In this document: one piece after another, positions 22,660-35,042 of the stretch
Layout of the letters: each line of letters begins with the position of its first letter
Position numbering within the stretch: position 1 is the first letter of the stretch
NCBI GenBank assembly: GCA_951640195.1
Contig: OX621170.1
Coordinates: 62,001 to 126,000 of the forward strand
DNA: 64,000 nt
From: Porpolomopsis calyptriformis
Lineage: Eukaryota; Basidiomycota; Agaricomycetes; Agaricales; Hygrophoraceae
Reading direction: 5' to 3'
The notes under the pieces: model-generated
The model's input: only the letters and a program-made list of their open reading frames with translations
Databases searched by the model: none
Told to the model about the DNA's origin: nothing
Program-made: the position numbers and the translations under genes

Positions 22660-25129
22660 TCATTGAGGGATAGAAGTTTCTGCGTCGATCCTTATTCTCT
22701 CGGTCAGCAGCTTGACAATGCCCTTGTGCCCACCCTCAGTTGCAAACGAAAGTGGAGTTCGACCAAATGAGTGCTTCGAATCGGTGTCAACACCACGCGC
22801 AATGAGCAACTTCACGACACCCTCATGCCCATTCTGAGCTGCATGTGAAAGTGGAGTTCGACCAAACAAGTCCTTCGAATCGGCGACAACATCATCGCGC
22901 GCAACCAGTAGCCTCACGACACTCTCATGCCCATTCCCGGCTGCTTGCGAAAGTGGAGTTCGACCAAGCGAGTCCTTCAAATCGGCAACAACATCATCGC
23001 GTGCAACGAGGAGCTTCACGATGCTCTCGTGCCCAATCTCAGCTGCATACGACAGTGGAGTTCGACCAAATGAGGCCTTCACATCGGCGACAACATCATC
23101 ATGCGCAAGGAGCAGCTTCACAATATCCTCATGCCCACAAAAAACCGCAAACAAAAGTGGAGTTGCACCTTGTGAGTCCCCCAAATTTGTGTCAACATCA
23201 CCACATGCAAGCAGGACCATCAATACGTCCTTGCTTTCATATCTAGCTGCAACAAAGAGGGGCGTTTGACCATGGCTGTCCGTTAAATTTGGATTCGCAC
23301 CACCCCGAAGCTGATAACGGACAATCTGGTCCAGGTTGAAGAATGAAGCAAAATGGACTCCAGAAAAATTCCTTGGAATGAATTGATGCTCCCAGAACCA
23401 AAAGGAGTCAGATATCAGCATAACCTGGTTGGCGCATGCGAATTTTGAATCATCCCGAAGAAAATCCATGATCAAGTCTGTGAGAATGTCTTGGTGCGGA
23501 CGTGCATGATGACCCCAGTTCTTGGCAGTATAATCAAGGAACGGATTGTTTGCTAAAAGGGATTTGAACTCGACCTTGCACCTGCAGTAGCCACGCGCAA
23601 ACACATCGAGCGAAAGGTATCTGAGGCATGTCGCCGCAATATCAGCCTCAGCATTCGGAAATGGAGATTCACGCTGATTTTCAAAATACTGTTGAGTTGT
23701 ATAGTCTGTATAACGTGCTAAATATGTTATTCAATCAATGTGTGATCCACTCACGAGCAAGCCGAATGGTCTGTTGACCATCAACGACAACCAATCCAGC
23801 GCAGACCGAAGTCAGTTGTGAATCGAAAATGAGATCATCAGGGTCCATCATGGTCATATCGGGCAAGACAGCAAAAGCATGCTGCAGCTCTTCGACAGTC
23901 AGTGGTCGACGAGCGTAAGTGATCCATGAAAGAACCCATTTGCCCAGTTCTCTATCGTCCTCCGATTGTGCCGCGATTCGATCCATAGCTTGATCGTAAA
24001 TAGCATTCATGTCACTTGGTAATTGATCGAGAGCTCTCTTCACTCCTTTGATGGTCTTCTGTTGCGTCAGCATATTCATGTGCAGGCGTGCTACCAAAAA
24101 CCTTGTTATGGAGTCAGAACAATACTAGCTTTCGGGTAATATATACTTACATGCCTTTCACATTCTCAACAATCTTTGTTATGATAGTTTCTCGCAGTCT
24201 AATCAGGTGAGGATACTTGACGAGTTGGCTTTGAATGAACTTGGTCACGTCCTCATCAGTCGCGTGAATATCGATACGCAATGCTTCGTGAAAATGTTGT
24301 TCGATCGAAGGTAGGGGTCGGGAGGTGACCATAATGTTGACAGGTCCAGTCAATGATCGAAGGGAGGTCAGAAGGTCCGCCCGCGATTCGTCACCTTCAG
24401 AGCATTCATCCAAGCCATCGACGACAATGAATACCTTGTCGTACGTCTTGATTTCGGTCTCCAGTGCAGTGGTAACCTCATGCAACGTGGGGAAGGTGCT
24501 TTGATTTTGATGAGATCCATAGAACGCTTTGATATGGTCAGATATCGCTCGTCTGTTTTGCACCAGTTGCCTAAGCAGACTTGCGATAAGGTTCTTGGCA
24601 GTCTGCATTGTCTGTTCCTTATAATTGCAATAGATGCATATGACGCCAACGTTGGAATCGAAGGATATCCGTAGATGGTTTACAACGATGGATCTAACGA
24701 GTAACTGTCAGCCTTGATCGATGAGCGGTTCAGATAATACTATTACGCAAGAAAAGTCTTCCCGGCACCGGCTGTTCGACTGATGAGATCGATGAAATTG
24801 ATGCAGATGGACTCTTACGATTTCCAGGACACCATAACGTCAGTGACATCCGATTCCGCCAGTTCTGAAATGTTCCGGATTCGAGCAGCCAATTTCCAGT
24901 ACCCTTTTCAGTCCTGTCAAAAAAATCACTCTGGGTTGCGGAGAAGTTGAGTGCTGAGAGCCATTCTGTGATATTGCGACGTTCTTGGTCTTATCATGGG
25001 CGGATCAGCAAATGCACTTTGAAACAGATTCGACAACTTACCCGGATCGACGTTGTAGTAAACATTCGTCTGATTTGTTTGATTTCCATCAACGGTATTG
25101 AATGTCGACCCGACTATAAACGTCGCCAT
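22660..25129 (-). CDS. NLR3: NACHT-ankyrin NLR, class A2
   Basis: Exons complement(25042..25129, 24819..24989, 24747..24771, 24151..24693, 23755..24101, 22660..23717) assemble to 743 aa. Exon 1 encodes 'FNTVDGNQTNQTNVYYN'; exon 4 is the 543-nt variant. Six full ankyrin units follow the partial first one. This copy mixes both linker styles: early units have DDVVAD linkers as in NLR1/2, the last has the VDTDSKH/IRIDAETSIPQ end of the expanded group, so it looks transitional. The microexon acceptor context is AGTCGAACAG rather than AGTTGAACAG. Upstream is the transposon-split BTG copy 3. Confidence 0.9.
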
Positions 25130-25482
25130 GCTGGTAGAAGTTGGATGATTGAGACTCAGATCTCGAACAAGTGTAACCAAAAAAATCAACCATTGATTGT
25201 ACACCGACAGCACCAATGAAAAGAAAGACACTCTGCTTGGGAGAGTGAATGCTATAATTTATCTATTAAGGTGATGATGAGTAGAGTAGGTATATACGAT
25301 GAGAGATGATCGAGCGAGATCCGGCACCATACTTTCTTTTTCCGTTGTACTATATCCATAGGAAAAGAGAGGAGAAAAGCCGTTGTTGAGAGATGGAAGA
25401 ATGTGTGTATACTCGTCATCGTCGTTGTTGCGGTCGTCGAGAGAAACACTCGTTACACGAATCGAAATCGAAACAAGGGGGA

Positions 25483-27060
25483 CTAGAGGCGGATAGCGCG
25501 CCAATTGTCGTTATCATCCGGGGTCATCCTCAGTAAAAACGAAAAGTCGGATTATTGTCGTATATAGTCGGTAAAAAGTCGGAAACGACTGATGGGCGAC
25601 TAAATGTCGATTTTGGCGACGCGATTTAGTCGGGTTAGTCGTATCGAGTTGGCATCGGGCATTACAGATCTGATGAAAGTCGGTCTATATGTCGTGTAAA
25701 AGTCACTTAAAAGTTGGATAGTAGTCACTCAAATCTTACAAAAATTGCGAAATATATATATATATTGCATGCATAGAGGGTACTATCATTCCAAGCACTC
25801 CCCACTCATAGCACCAGGATTGGCCGCTACCTCCGTTGTCAGAATAACAAGCCCGAAGCCCTATACATTGATCCTTCATGATCCCAAGAACTAGCTTACG
25901 TAGATACTTGTTAGAAAGAGGCAGAACATGTTAGAGACCCTCCATACAATGGATGCAGAGATACCAGAACCAAGGGTATAGCCATTTGAGAAGCTCGTCC
26001 AGCAGAACCACAATGAGCACAGCACAGATGATAAACAGATCCACAGTGAGCACAGCAGAGACAAGAAGACAAGACAAGGAGACAGACACCAGCACCAAGA
26101 CTGCAGGGTTATAAAGGCCAGTGGGGGCGCAAACAGTGGCTTAGGCTAAAGAGATAATAAGTGGGGAATGAGAAACGACTCGGAACAAAACAAACCAACA
26201 TATGACTGCAGTTGAGGGCAGGTCTAGATGACACTTGGCGAAAAAATTTCAATCATATTCTTGACTGAAGTCGACCGAACATCGACTAAACATCGACTGA
26301 GTGTAGACTAAGTTTGATGGCAATTATTGGTATCCAAAATGACGACTAGATATCGACTAAACTCAGACTATTAACTCACCAAGTCGACTTCCGTTTTTAC
26401 TGAGGGTCATCCTGCGTAGGGTCTGGCTTGATCTTCCGGTCGAAGGTGGGTTGGAACGGCCGCCGCCGCCAAGCATGACGCCGCCAGTGAGCACCGTCGT
26501 CTTATAGGGTCACGTCTGTCTTGGATGAGTCGACAAAGACACGAGCGCGTCGTGCCTGTTCCCTGCGCGACATTTTGAATGGCGCGGACTGGGCAATGTG
26601 ATGAGGCGGGGAATAGGACTCGGGGGAACCGCACAAGCTTGAGCTGGAAGAGGAGGAGGAGGATATATCCGAGAGGGGAGAAACAGCTCTAGCCGAGATC
26701 GGGGAGAAGAAGAGACGGAAGAGAAGACGGCGATTTCGTCTGCCAGCATGGCGAAGAGTTCATCGTCTTCCTCCGTGTCTTGTTCCAAGATCAACTGCGC
26801 GACGGTCCTCTTGGGAACGCGAGCGTTGGGGGTGGGATACATGTCGGCGGGGGGTACAAAGCGAAGTTCGTCTGACCAGACGGTGATGAACGGGGCAGCG
26901 CCCTTCTTGCCGTAGCGGACGGAGACGCAACCGGGGTCGACGAACAAGTCAAACTCGCGACCACCGAGTCGATCGAACCAGTCGGACCATTCAATGTTGG
27001 CGGCCAGGCAGGCTGCGTAGATCGGGCGGGGAGGGAGTGTGTTGGAGAGGGAGATCACCC
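25483..27060 (-). pseudogene. BTG copy 3, split by a transposon and frameshifted
   Basis: The 5' part (complement 26404..27060) has 'EWSDWFDRLGGREFDLFVD' and 'CVSVRYGKKGAAPFITVW'. It shifts frame after the VFSSVSSS run and lacks the VLTGGV region in frame. The last 14 codons and stop (25483-25520) are cut off by the element at 25530-26403. The N-terminal helix of the BTG domain is replaced by an unrelated lead-in (CVRGIRERVI), as in several right-hand copies. Confidence 0.7.
25530..26403. mobile_element. 874-bp non-autonomous DNA transposon (MULE/KDZ-like MITE)
   Basis: Terminal inverted repeats TCAGTAAAAACG / CGTTTTTACTGA, 12 bp perfect and imperfectly extended to about 20. It is flanked by the 9-bp direct repeat GGGTCATCC (25521-25529 and 26404-26412), which is single-copy in undisrupted BTG copies, giving a clean empty-site comparison. 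The subterminal regions are packed with AGTCG/CGACT motifs in opposite orientation at the two ends. No transposase frame. A 9-bp target duplication fits Mutator-like elements; the CAGTAAAA start is also reminiscent of KDZ elements, so the superfamily is open. Confidence 0.9.
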
Positions 27061-27289
27061 TTTCTCGAATTCCACGGACACATATCCTTATCCAGTAGGC
27101 ATTCTTTGATATAGGCCAGGCCAAACCGCTCCAGTATGTGCAATGGTCTCATCCCTGTGAAGTTTTACATACGCCTCCATTAGCAGAGCCCATTCCGCTG
27201 CACTCTCCGCCAGCCAAGTCGTCGCTCAATCTCGTCGCTCCCGCGGTCTCTTCTCAACCTTCACGCAATGGACGGGAAGCATGTTTCGT

Positions 27290-28646
27290 CTCAGATATAG
27301 ACATCGACCTCATGGGCGGGCATGCCGAATATCTGGGTCCTTGGTGGTTAAAAAGGTGACTGGTATGTTCCCTACACTTCCGATCAAAGAGGCACGATCT
27401 GACAACTCTGTTGTGCGTAGCCAACCTGCATATTACTACCGGAGGCCACGGATATGTGGGTCCAGAACATGCGGATCATAGCATTGAGTTGGACGGATGA
27501 GCGCAAGGCTCTAGCTGACGCCACTTACAGTAATGAATCTTTCCCATGCCATCACAGAATTTTCGTTTGGTCCTTACTTTCCAGATATCACCCAGCCACT
27601 TGGCTATTCATTTGAAATTGCCCAGGATCGTGAGTGTCCACACCGATCCAATCACTCTATTGAACTCAATTGATCCTTATTAGCATTCGTTGCATACCAT
27701 TATTTCCTGCATGTGGTGCCTACGACTTACGTACCCCCTCGTTCTGCCCCTCTCCGCACCAACCAGTACAGTGTAACACACCACACCCGCACGTTCGAGC
27801 ATGGGCAGAATACACCTGACATTTTCTTCAAGTTTGATCTCGATCCCCTCAGTTTAACGATCCATCAGAGAACCACCACGTTCATCCAGCTAATCATCAG
27901 GTAGTACCGCCACTGGTTTTTCCCTGTATCATCACTCATGATTTGCCATTTGTCCAGGTGCGTTGGAGTCATAGGCGGAGTCTTTGTTTGTACAGGCTAT
28001 GTCATTCGATTTACGATCCGTGCAGTCGAAGTTGTCTCTGGCGCGGACAAAGACATGGGGTATTGTCACTGCAGAAGCGTCCGGAGCGAAGATCGGACTC
28101 CGCCAGAAATGGGGCGGGAGCGGTTTGCGCGCTCGGTCCAGTCCACGAATGATCAGGCAAGGTGCTGGGTGGGTCATGGAAGGTGTTGGAGCTGGAGTTG
28201 GAGCTGCCAGGGCGCTTTCATCCTCACCAGGTATCAGTTACGCGAACTTGCCCGCAACGGACAGGCTCTCCCCATCGCCGGCGCAGCAGGTGCCATATCA
28301 CAACTCACCTGGGTCTTCATTAGGATTGGCACCGCCAGCATCGCCTCGGCCACCCGGCGTGCCCACTGTTGGACTTGGAATCTCCCAATACACGTACGGG
28401 CCTACCCCGCTCCCGTTGGTACAACATTCCGATACACTGCTTTCTCTTAGCTTGGGGACAAGTATACCGACCGGTGCGACGACTGGGTCACCGTACGCAC
28501 TGTTTTCTCCTGCTTCCCCTCTCCCTGGGACGCCTGCATATAATCATTTTCCGCCCACGCCGGATTCGAATTCGAGTGGGTTCCCACGTACACCACCACC
28601 ACTGTCGACTTCACCGAAACATGCTTCCGGTCCAAAAGATGATTGA
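27290..28646 (+). pseudogene. ERV41: Erv41-like COPII vesicle protein, C-terminal part, copy 1
   Basis: Spliced reading gives 'RACRISGSLVVKKVT' joined to ANLHITTGGHGY, then 'MNLSHAITEFSFGPYFPDI', 'RTFEHGQNTPDIFFKFDLD', a lumenal-to-membrane end 'CVGVIGGVFVCTG' and a Pro/Ser-rich tail ending GPKDD. These are signatures of the Erv41/ERGIC2 family of ER-Golgi cargo receptors. The N-terminal half (cytosolic start and first membrane helix) is absent. The donor after the HADHS segment is ATTGAG instead of GTGAGT, so splicing there is broken. It is a captured partial gene, probably non-functional. Confidence 0.72.
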
Positions 28647-28931
28647 TGAGTAGGAGTCATGATATATTCCCAAGTACGATCGTCGTTCACTCGTACTTTT
28701 ACCGCTGACTATGGTAATATCAATATTCTGTGTTAACCCACATGGCTCTGCAAAATACATGACTGTGACTGTAATAACGTTACTTTCCACACCTTCCCTG
28801 ATGAGCGAAGTCTTGTCGTCGGTCCTTGTGTGTATTTGTAGCCTTAGTTGGATATCCTTACGACCATGTTGTTAGCCTCTCGCCACTGAGGCGGTCGGGA
28901 GCAGAAATATGCGATCTCGAAAGCATTACTT
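28647..28931. other. Spacer homologous to 43640-43970 (inverted)
   Basis: No gene. It contains the sequence around 'AATAACGTTACTTTCC' and the GGTCGGGAGC block, which recur in inverted orientation downstream of NLR6 and NLR8. Useful as a duplication-boundary marker. Confidence 0.5.
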
Positions 28932-29250
28932 TCAGCGATGGGAGTGTCCAAACCGGTGACTAAGTTCATCATATAAAACTTGTATTAGAAGATGACATAG
29001 AGATACCCAAGAGTGAGAGCAACGAATCTGAGGGTCGACAAAGAAGGAAAATTCGTAACTGCCAAGTAACCCAACTCTTGGGGATTGGCGGGAAGGCAGG
29101 CGAGGTGGGCGAAACAGTGAGGGTGTGTGTGAGGAAAGCAACAGGGCGCGACGACCTAGAGGGTTGTTTACAAGCCAAATTGGAGTGTAGAAATCAGTGA
29201 GATTGGCTTCAAGGATGAAATAAAGGATGGATCATAAAAGAAGATGATTG
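28932..29250 (-). pseudogene. BTG-domain remnant behind NLR4
   Basis: Nearly the same sequence as the remnant behind NLR3 (HEFSFFVDPQ-like segment in shifting frames). No continuous BTG reading frame. Confidence 0.6.
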
Positions 29251-29329
29251 GACAGACGAGATAGTTGACAGTATGAGGGTAATGGCGAAGTCGGCATGGA
29301 ATCTCTTTGCTGTGGTACCTTCTACACAT

Positions 29330-32288
29330 TCATTGAGGGATAGAAGTTTCTGCGTCGATCCTTATTCTCTCGGTCAGCAGCTTGACAATGCCCTTGTGCC
29401 CGCCCTCAGTTGCAAATGAAAGTGGAGTTCGAGCCGATGAATCCTTCGAATCAGCGTCAACACCACGCACAATGAGCAACTTCACGACACCCTCATGCCC
29501 ATTCTCAGCCGCATGTGAAAGTGGTGTTTGAGCCCATGAATCTCTCGAATCAGCGTCAACACCATGCGCAACAAGCAACCTCACCACACCCTCGTGCCCA
29601 TGATCAGCCGCATATGAAAGTGGGGTTCGAGCCCATAAGTCCTTCGAATTGGCGTCAACACCATGCGCAATGAGCAACTTCACGACACCCTCGTGTCCTT
29701 CCTGAGCCGCATATGAAAGTGGTGTTCGAGTCCAAAAGTCCTTTGAATCAGAGTCAACACCATGCGCAATGAGCAACTTCATGACACCCTCATGTCCTTC
29801 CTCAGCCGCATATGAAAGTGGTGTTCGAGCCTGTGAGTCCTTTGAATCCGCGTCAACACCATGCGCAATGAGCAACCTCACAACACCCTCATGTCCTCTC
29901 TCAGTTGCAAACGAAAGTGGAGTGCAACCAATTGAGTCCTTTGAATCGGCATCAACACCATGCGCAATGAGCAACTTCACGACACCCTCGTGTCCTTTCT
30001 CAGCCGCATATGAAAGTGGTGTTCGAGCCTGAGAGTGCTTCAAATCGGCATCAACACCACGCGCAATGAGCAACTTCATGACACCCTCATGTCCTTTCTG
30101 AGCCGCATATAAAAGTGGTGTTTTAGCCCATAAGTCCTTCGAATCGGCGTCAACACCATGCGCAATAAGCAACCTCACCACACCCTCGTGCCCATGATCA
30201 GCTGCATATGACAGTGGGGTTCGACCAATCGAATCCTTCGAATCTGGTTCAACATCATGACGGGCAACCAGCAGCTTCACGACGCTGTCGCGCCCATGCT
30301 CAGCCGCATATGAAAGTGGTGTTCGATCTGATGAATCCTTCAGATCGGCGTCAACATCATCACATGCAACCAAAATCATCACTGCATCCTGGCATCCCTG
30401 GCTAGCTGCAACAGAGAGGGGTGTTCGACCAAGGCTATGCATTAAATTCGGATTTGCACCATTGTCAAGCTGATAACGGACAATCTGGTCCAAGTTGAAT
30501 GAAGCAGCTAAATGGACTCCAGATAAATCCATTGGAATAAGTCCAAACTGCAAGAACGGAGATGATCTAGATGCCATCACAACCTCGCTGGCGCATGCGA
30601 ATTTTGAATCATCCCGAAGAAAATCCATGATCAAGTCTCTGAAAATCTCTTGGTGCGGACATGCATGATGACCCCAGTTCTTGGCAGCATAATCAAGGAA
30701 TGGGTTGTCTTCCAAAAGGGATGTGAGCTCATTCTCACTCTTGCAGTAGCCACGCGCAAACACATCGAGCGAAAGGTATCTGAGGCATGTCGCCGCAATA
30801 TCAGCCTCAGCATTTGGAAATCGGGATTCACGTTGATTTTCAAAATACTGTTGAGTTGTATAGTCTGTATAACACCCTAAATATGTTATTCAAGCAATGT
30901 GTGATCCACTCACGAGCAAGCCGAATGGTCTGTTGACCATCAACGACAACCAATCCAGCGCAGACCGAAGTCAGTTGCGAATCGAAAATGAGATCATCAG
31001 GGTCCATCATGGTCATATCGGGCAAGACAGCAAAAGCATGCTGCAGCTCTTCGACAGTCAGGGGTCGACGAGCGTAAGTGATCCATGAAAGAACCCGTTT
31101 GCCTAGTTCTCTATCGTCCTCCGATTGTGCCTCGATTCGATCCATAGCTTGATTGTAAATAGCGTTCATGTCACTTGGTAATTGATCGAGAGCTCTCTTC
31201 ACTCCTTTGATGGTCTTCTGTTGCGTCAGCATATTCATGTGCAGGCGCGCTACTAAAAACCTTGTTATGGAGTCAGAACAATACTAGCTTTTGGGTAACA
31301 TATACTTACATGCCTTTCACATTCTCAACAATCTTTGTTATGATAGTTTCTCGCAGTCTAATCAGGTGAGGATACTTGACGAGTTGGCTTTGAATGAACT
31401 TGGTCACGTCCTCATCAGTCGCGTGAATATCGATACGCAACGCTTCGTGAAAATGTTGTTCGATCGAAGGTAGGGGTCGGGAGGTGACCATAATGTTGAC
31501 AGGTCCAGTCAAGGATCGAAGGGAGGTCAGAAGGTCCGCCCGCGATTCGTCACCTTCAGAGCATTCATCCAAGCCATCGACGACAATGAATACCTTGTCG
31601 TACGTCTTGATTTCGGTCTCCAGTGCAGTGGTAACCTCATGCAACGTGGGGAAGGTGCTTTGATTTTGATGAGATCCATAGAACGCTTTGATATGGTCAG
31701 ATATCGCTCGTCTGTTTTGCACCAGTTGCCTAAGCAGACTTGCGATAAGGTTCTTGGCAGTCTGCATTGTCTGTTCCTTATAATTGCAATAGATGCATAT
31801 GACGCCAACGTTGGAATCGAAGGATATCCGTAGATGGTTTACAACGATGGATCTAACGAATAACTGTCAGCCTTGATCGATGAGCGGTTCAGAGAATACT
31901 ATTACGCAAGAAAAGTCTTCCCGGCGCCGGCTGTTCAACTGATGAGATCGATGTCATCGATGCAGATGGACTCTTACGATTTCCAGGACACCATAACGTC
32001 TGTGACATCCCATTCCGCCAATTCTGAAATGTTCCGGATTCGAGCAGCCAATTTCCAGTACCCTTTTCACTCCTGTCGAAAAAATCGCTCTGGGTTGCGG
32101 AGAAGTTGAGTCCCGAGAGCCATTCTGCGATATTGCGACGTTCTTGGTCTTATCATGGGCGCATCAGTAAATGCACTTTGAAAACGATTGGACAACTTAC
32201 CCGGATCGACGTTGTAGTAAACGTTCGTCTGATTTGTTTGATTTCCACCAACGGTATTGACTGTCGACCCGACTATAGAAGTCGTCAT
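29330..32288 (-). CDS. NLR4: NACHT-ankyrin NLR, class A2, longest repeat array
   Basis: Exons complement(32201..32288, 31978..32148, 31906..31930, 31310..31852, 30914..31260, 29330..30876) assemble to 906 aa. There are eleven full ankyrin units after the partial first one, the most in the cluster. Units 3-10 are nearly identical (TPLSYAA..GHEGVVKLLI core), pointing to recent internal duplication. Exon 1 encodes 'VNTVGGNQTNQTNVYYN'; exon 4 is the 543-nt variant. The hAT element begins 47 bp upstream of the ATG, so the native class A leader is displaced by 0.8 kb. The C-terminus is IRIDAETSIPQ. Confidence 0.92.
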
Positions 32289-32335
32289 GCTGGCGGAAGT
32301 TGAGACTCAGATCTCAATAGCGCCGTTCTTCGGTG

Positions 32336-33107
32336 TAGTGTTGCCGCGGTCCAGTCCGGTGTAAGTCGAGTTGCTAACTTGGTTCCAACTCGGTCGGTCG
32401 AGTTGACACCGGTGCAACTGGCAAGTTGAATGTACAAGTCGGCATTCCCCGAAGGGCATAGCCAGCGGCTCAAGAAGCGGACGACGAGTTCAAAAAAGGT
32501 GCGGAAGGAGACAGAAAGTATGGATTGGACATTTAGATACATGCGATGTTGTGCTAGCTCACCCTGGGCTGTCCATATTGCAGAGTAGATCCAACAACTC
32601 CTCAGATTTTCCTGCCGACACAAGCTCATTGATTGCGGCCTCTGTGGCCGTTTCAATGGAATAATCCTCCTCTCTGGCCACCCAATGTGAGGCAAAATCG
32701 AGGCGGTCTTGCTTGTAAAGATGCTTCAAGACTTGTAGCACCTCAAGCATGGATGCAGACAAGAGGCTGCGCCGAAGGGCACATGTCTCTTTGCCTGATG
32801 AAAAAATGCGTTCGCATGGGACAGCTGAGGCCTGCACTGGTAGGATATTGAGGGCAACTTTATATATGAGGGGGTATACCCTTTCGGATTCCTGTAAAAA
32901 GAGCTGAGTCAAACTTCAGTGTGAAAAAAATCAGGCTAAGATATCAATCAATCGAGCCAACAGTTTATTAGCACATGAGAAAGTATTTCTAAGCATACAA
33001 CGAGTTGCACCGGTGTTGACCAAGCTGGCTGAGTTGGTGTCAAGTTGTGAAATAACCAAGCTGGATCCGATTTGGACCGGTGTCAACTCAGGCAGGCGGC
33101 AACACTA
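32336..33107 (-). mobile_element. 772-bp internally deleted hAT transposon
   Basis: Perfect 12-bp inverted repeats TAGTGTTGCCGC / GCGGCAACACTA and an 8-bp target duplication CTTCGGTG (32328-32335, 33108-33115), both diagnostic of hAT. Inside, complement(32559..32912) encodes the end of a transposase: the hAT dimerisation motif, seen as 'ASAVPCERIFSSGKET' followed by LRRSLLS and 'LEVLQVLKHLY'. The catalytic RNase H part is missing, so it is non-autonomous. Confidence 0.95.
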
Positions 33108-33506
33108 CTTCGGTGAAAGACTCCCACAAAAAAATTCACAGTCGGTCAGTTGTGAGTGACCTTGTTTGCACCAAGGTTACAAGTGTAACCAAAAAAAATC
33201 AACCATTGATTGTACACCGAGGGCACTAATGAAACAGGGAAGAAAGAAAGAGAAAGTCCGCTTGGGAGAGTGAATTGCTACAATTTATCTATTAAGATGA
33301 AGGGATCTAAGATGATGATGAGTAGGGTAGATATGTACGATGATGAGAATCGAGCGAGGACCGGCGCCATGTTTTTATGAATTTTTTTGTTATGTCCGTG
33401 AGAGAAGAGAGGAGAATGTGTGTATACTCGTCGTCGTCGTTGCGGTCGTCGAGAGAAACAGTCGTTACACGAATCGAAATTCGAAATTCGAAACAAGGGG
33501 GGGAGA

Positions 33507-34140
33507 CTAGAGGCGGATAGCGCGCCAATTGTCGCTATCATCCAGGGTCATCCTGCGTCTTCCCGCCATCGTGTGGGGTCCCGTCTGTCTTGGACGAGTC
33601 GACAAACACACGAGCGCGTCGTGCCTGTTCCCTGCGCGACATCTTGTATGGCGCGGACTGGGTAATGGGATGAGGCAGGGAACAGGACTCGGAGGAACCG
33701 CACGAGCTTGAGCTGGAAGAGGAGGAGGATGGTATATCCGAGAGGGGAGAAACAGCTCTCGCTGAGATCGGGCAGACTCTCCACGAAGAAGAGGAGACGG
33801 CGATTTCGTCTGCCAGCGTGGCGAAAAGTTCGTCGTCTTCCTCCGTGTCCTGTTCCAAGATCAATTGCGCGACGGTCTTCTTCTTGGGAGCGCAAACGTT
33901 GGGGGAGGGATAGATGTCGGCGGGGGGTACGAAGCCAAGTTCGTCTGACCAGACGGTGATGAACGGGGCGGCGCCCTTCTTTCCGTAGCGGACGGAGACG
34001 CAACCGGGGTCGACGAAGAAGTCAAACTTGCGACCACCGAGTCGATCGAACCAGTCGGACCATTCAATGTTGGCGGCCAGGCAGGCTGCGTAGATCGGGC
34101 GGGGAGGGAGTGTGTTGGAGAGGGAGAGCACCCTTTCTCG
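33507..34140 (-). pseudogene. BTG copy 4, C-terminal deletion
   Basis: An open frame (complement 33538..34131) starts inside the domain at LSLSNTLPPRPIYAACLA and includes 'FDFFVDPGCVSVRYGKKG' and the acidic and Ser-rich regions. About 100 bp after GGKT are deleted, so it ends prematurely as QDDPG. The N-terminal BTG helix is also absent. A truncated product is possible, but the family fold is incomplete. Confidence 0.65.
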
Positions 34141-34359
34141 AATTCCACGGACACTCGTCCTTATCTAGTAGGCATTCTTTGACATAGGCCAGGCAAAACC
34201 GCTCCAGTATGTGCAATGGTCTCATCCCTTTGAAGTTTTACATACGCCTCCATTAGCAGAGCCCTTTCCGCTGCACTCTCCGCCAGCCAAGTCGTCGCCC
34301 AATCTCGTCGCTCCCGTGGTCTCTTCTCTACCTTCACGCAATGGACAGGAAGCATGTTT

Positions 34360-34610
34360 CGTCTCAGATATAGACATCGACCTCATGGACGAGCATGCCG
34401 AATATCTGGGTCCTTGGTGGTTAAAAAGGTGACTGGTACGTTCCCTACTCTTCCTATCTCAGAGGCACGATCTGACAACTCTGTTGTGTGTAGCCAACCT
34501 GCATATTACTACCGGAGGCCATGGATATGTGGGTCCAGAACATGCGGATCATAGCATTGAGTTGGACGGACAAGCGCGAGGTTCTAGCTGACACCGCATA
34601 CAGCAGAAAT
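34360..34610 (+). pseudogene. Erv41 fragment, copy 3
   Basis: Carries only the VVKKVT exon, its intron and the ANLHITTGGHGY exon, then stops at the 3' splice-site end (CATACAG), where it abuts the BTG remnant. The donor is mutated (ATTGAG), as in copy 1. Confidence 0.65.
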
Positions 34611-34910
34611 ATGGGATCTCGAAAGTATTACTTTCAGCGATGGGAGAGTCCAAACCGGTGACTATGTTCATCATATAAAACTTGCATTAGAAGACGACAT
34701 AGAGATAGCCAAGAGTGAGAGCAACGAATCTGAGGGTCGACAAAGAAGGAAAATTCGTGACCGCCAAGTAACCCAACTCTTGGGGATTGGCGAGAAGGCA
34801 GGCGAGGTGGGCGAAACAGCGAGGGTGTATGTGTGAGGAAAGCAACAGGGCGGGACGACCTGAACCACATAGAGGGTTGTTTACGACTCAAGTGGGAGTG
34901 TAGAAAGCAG
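34611..34910 (-). pseudogene. BTG-domain remnant behind NLR5
   Basis: Same remnant type as behind NLR3/4, with LGGHEFSFFVDPQ readable in one frame and stops elsewhere. Confidence 0.6.
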
Positions 34911-35042
34911 TGAGATTGGCTTCAAGGATGAAACAGAGGATGGATCATAAAAGAAGATGATTGGACAGACGAGATAGTTGATAGTATGAGGGTAATGGCG
35001 AAGTCGGCATGGTGTCTCTTTGCTGTGGTACCTTCTACACAT

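Noticed and set aside
27138..27359. 73-codon frame (also 34211, 49659 minus, 58833 minus) upstream of the Erv41 exon
   Set aside because: Overlaps the Erv41 exon in another frame; recurrence is explained by duplication. An alternative frame (KECLLDKD.CPWNSRKG) is curious but unassigned.
29769..30700. Tandem 99-bp ankyrin units considered as a minisatellite or CRISPR-like array
   Set aside because: The units are coding, in frame, and spell 33-residue ankyrin repeats; there are no spacers.
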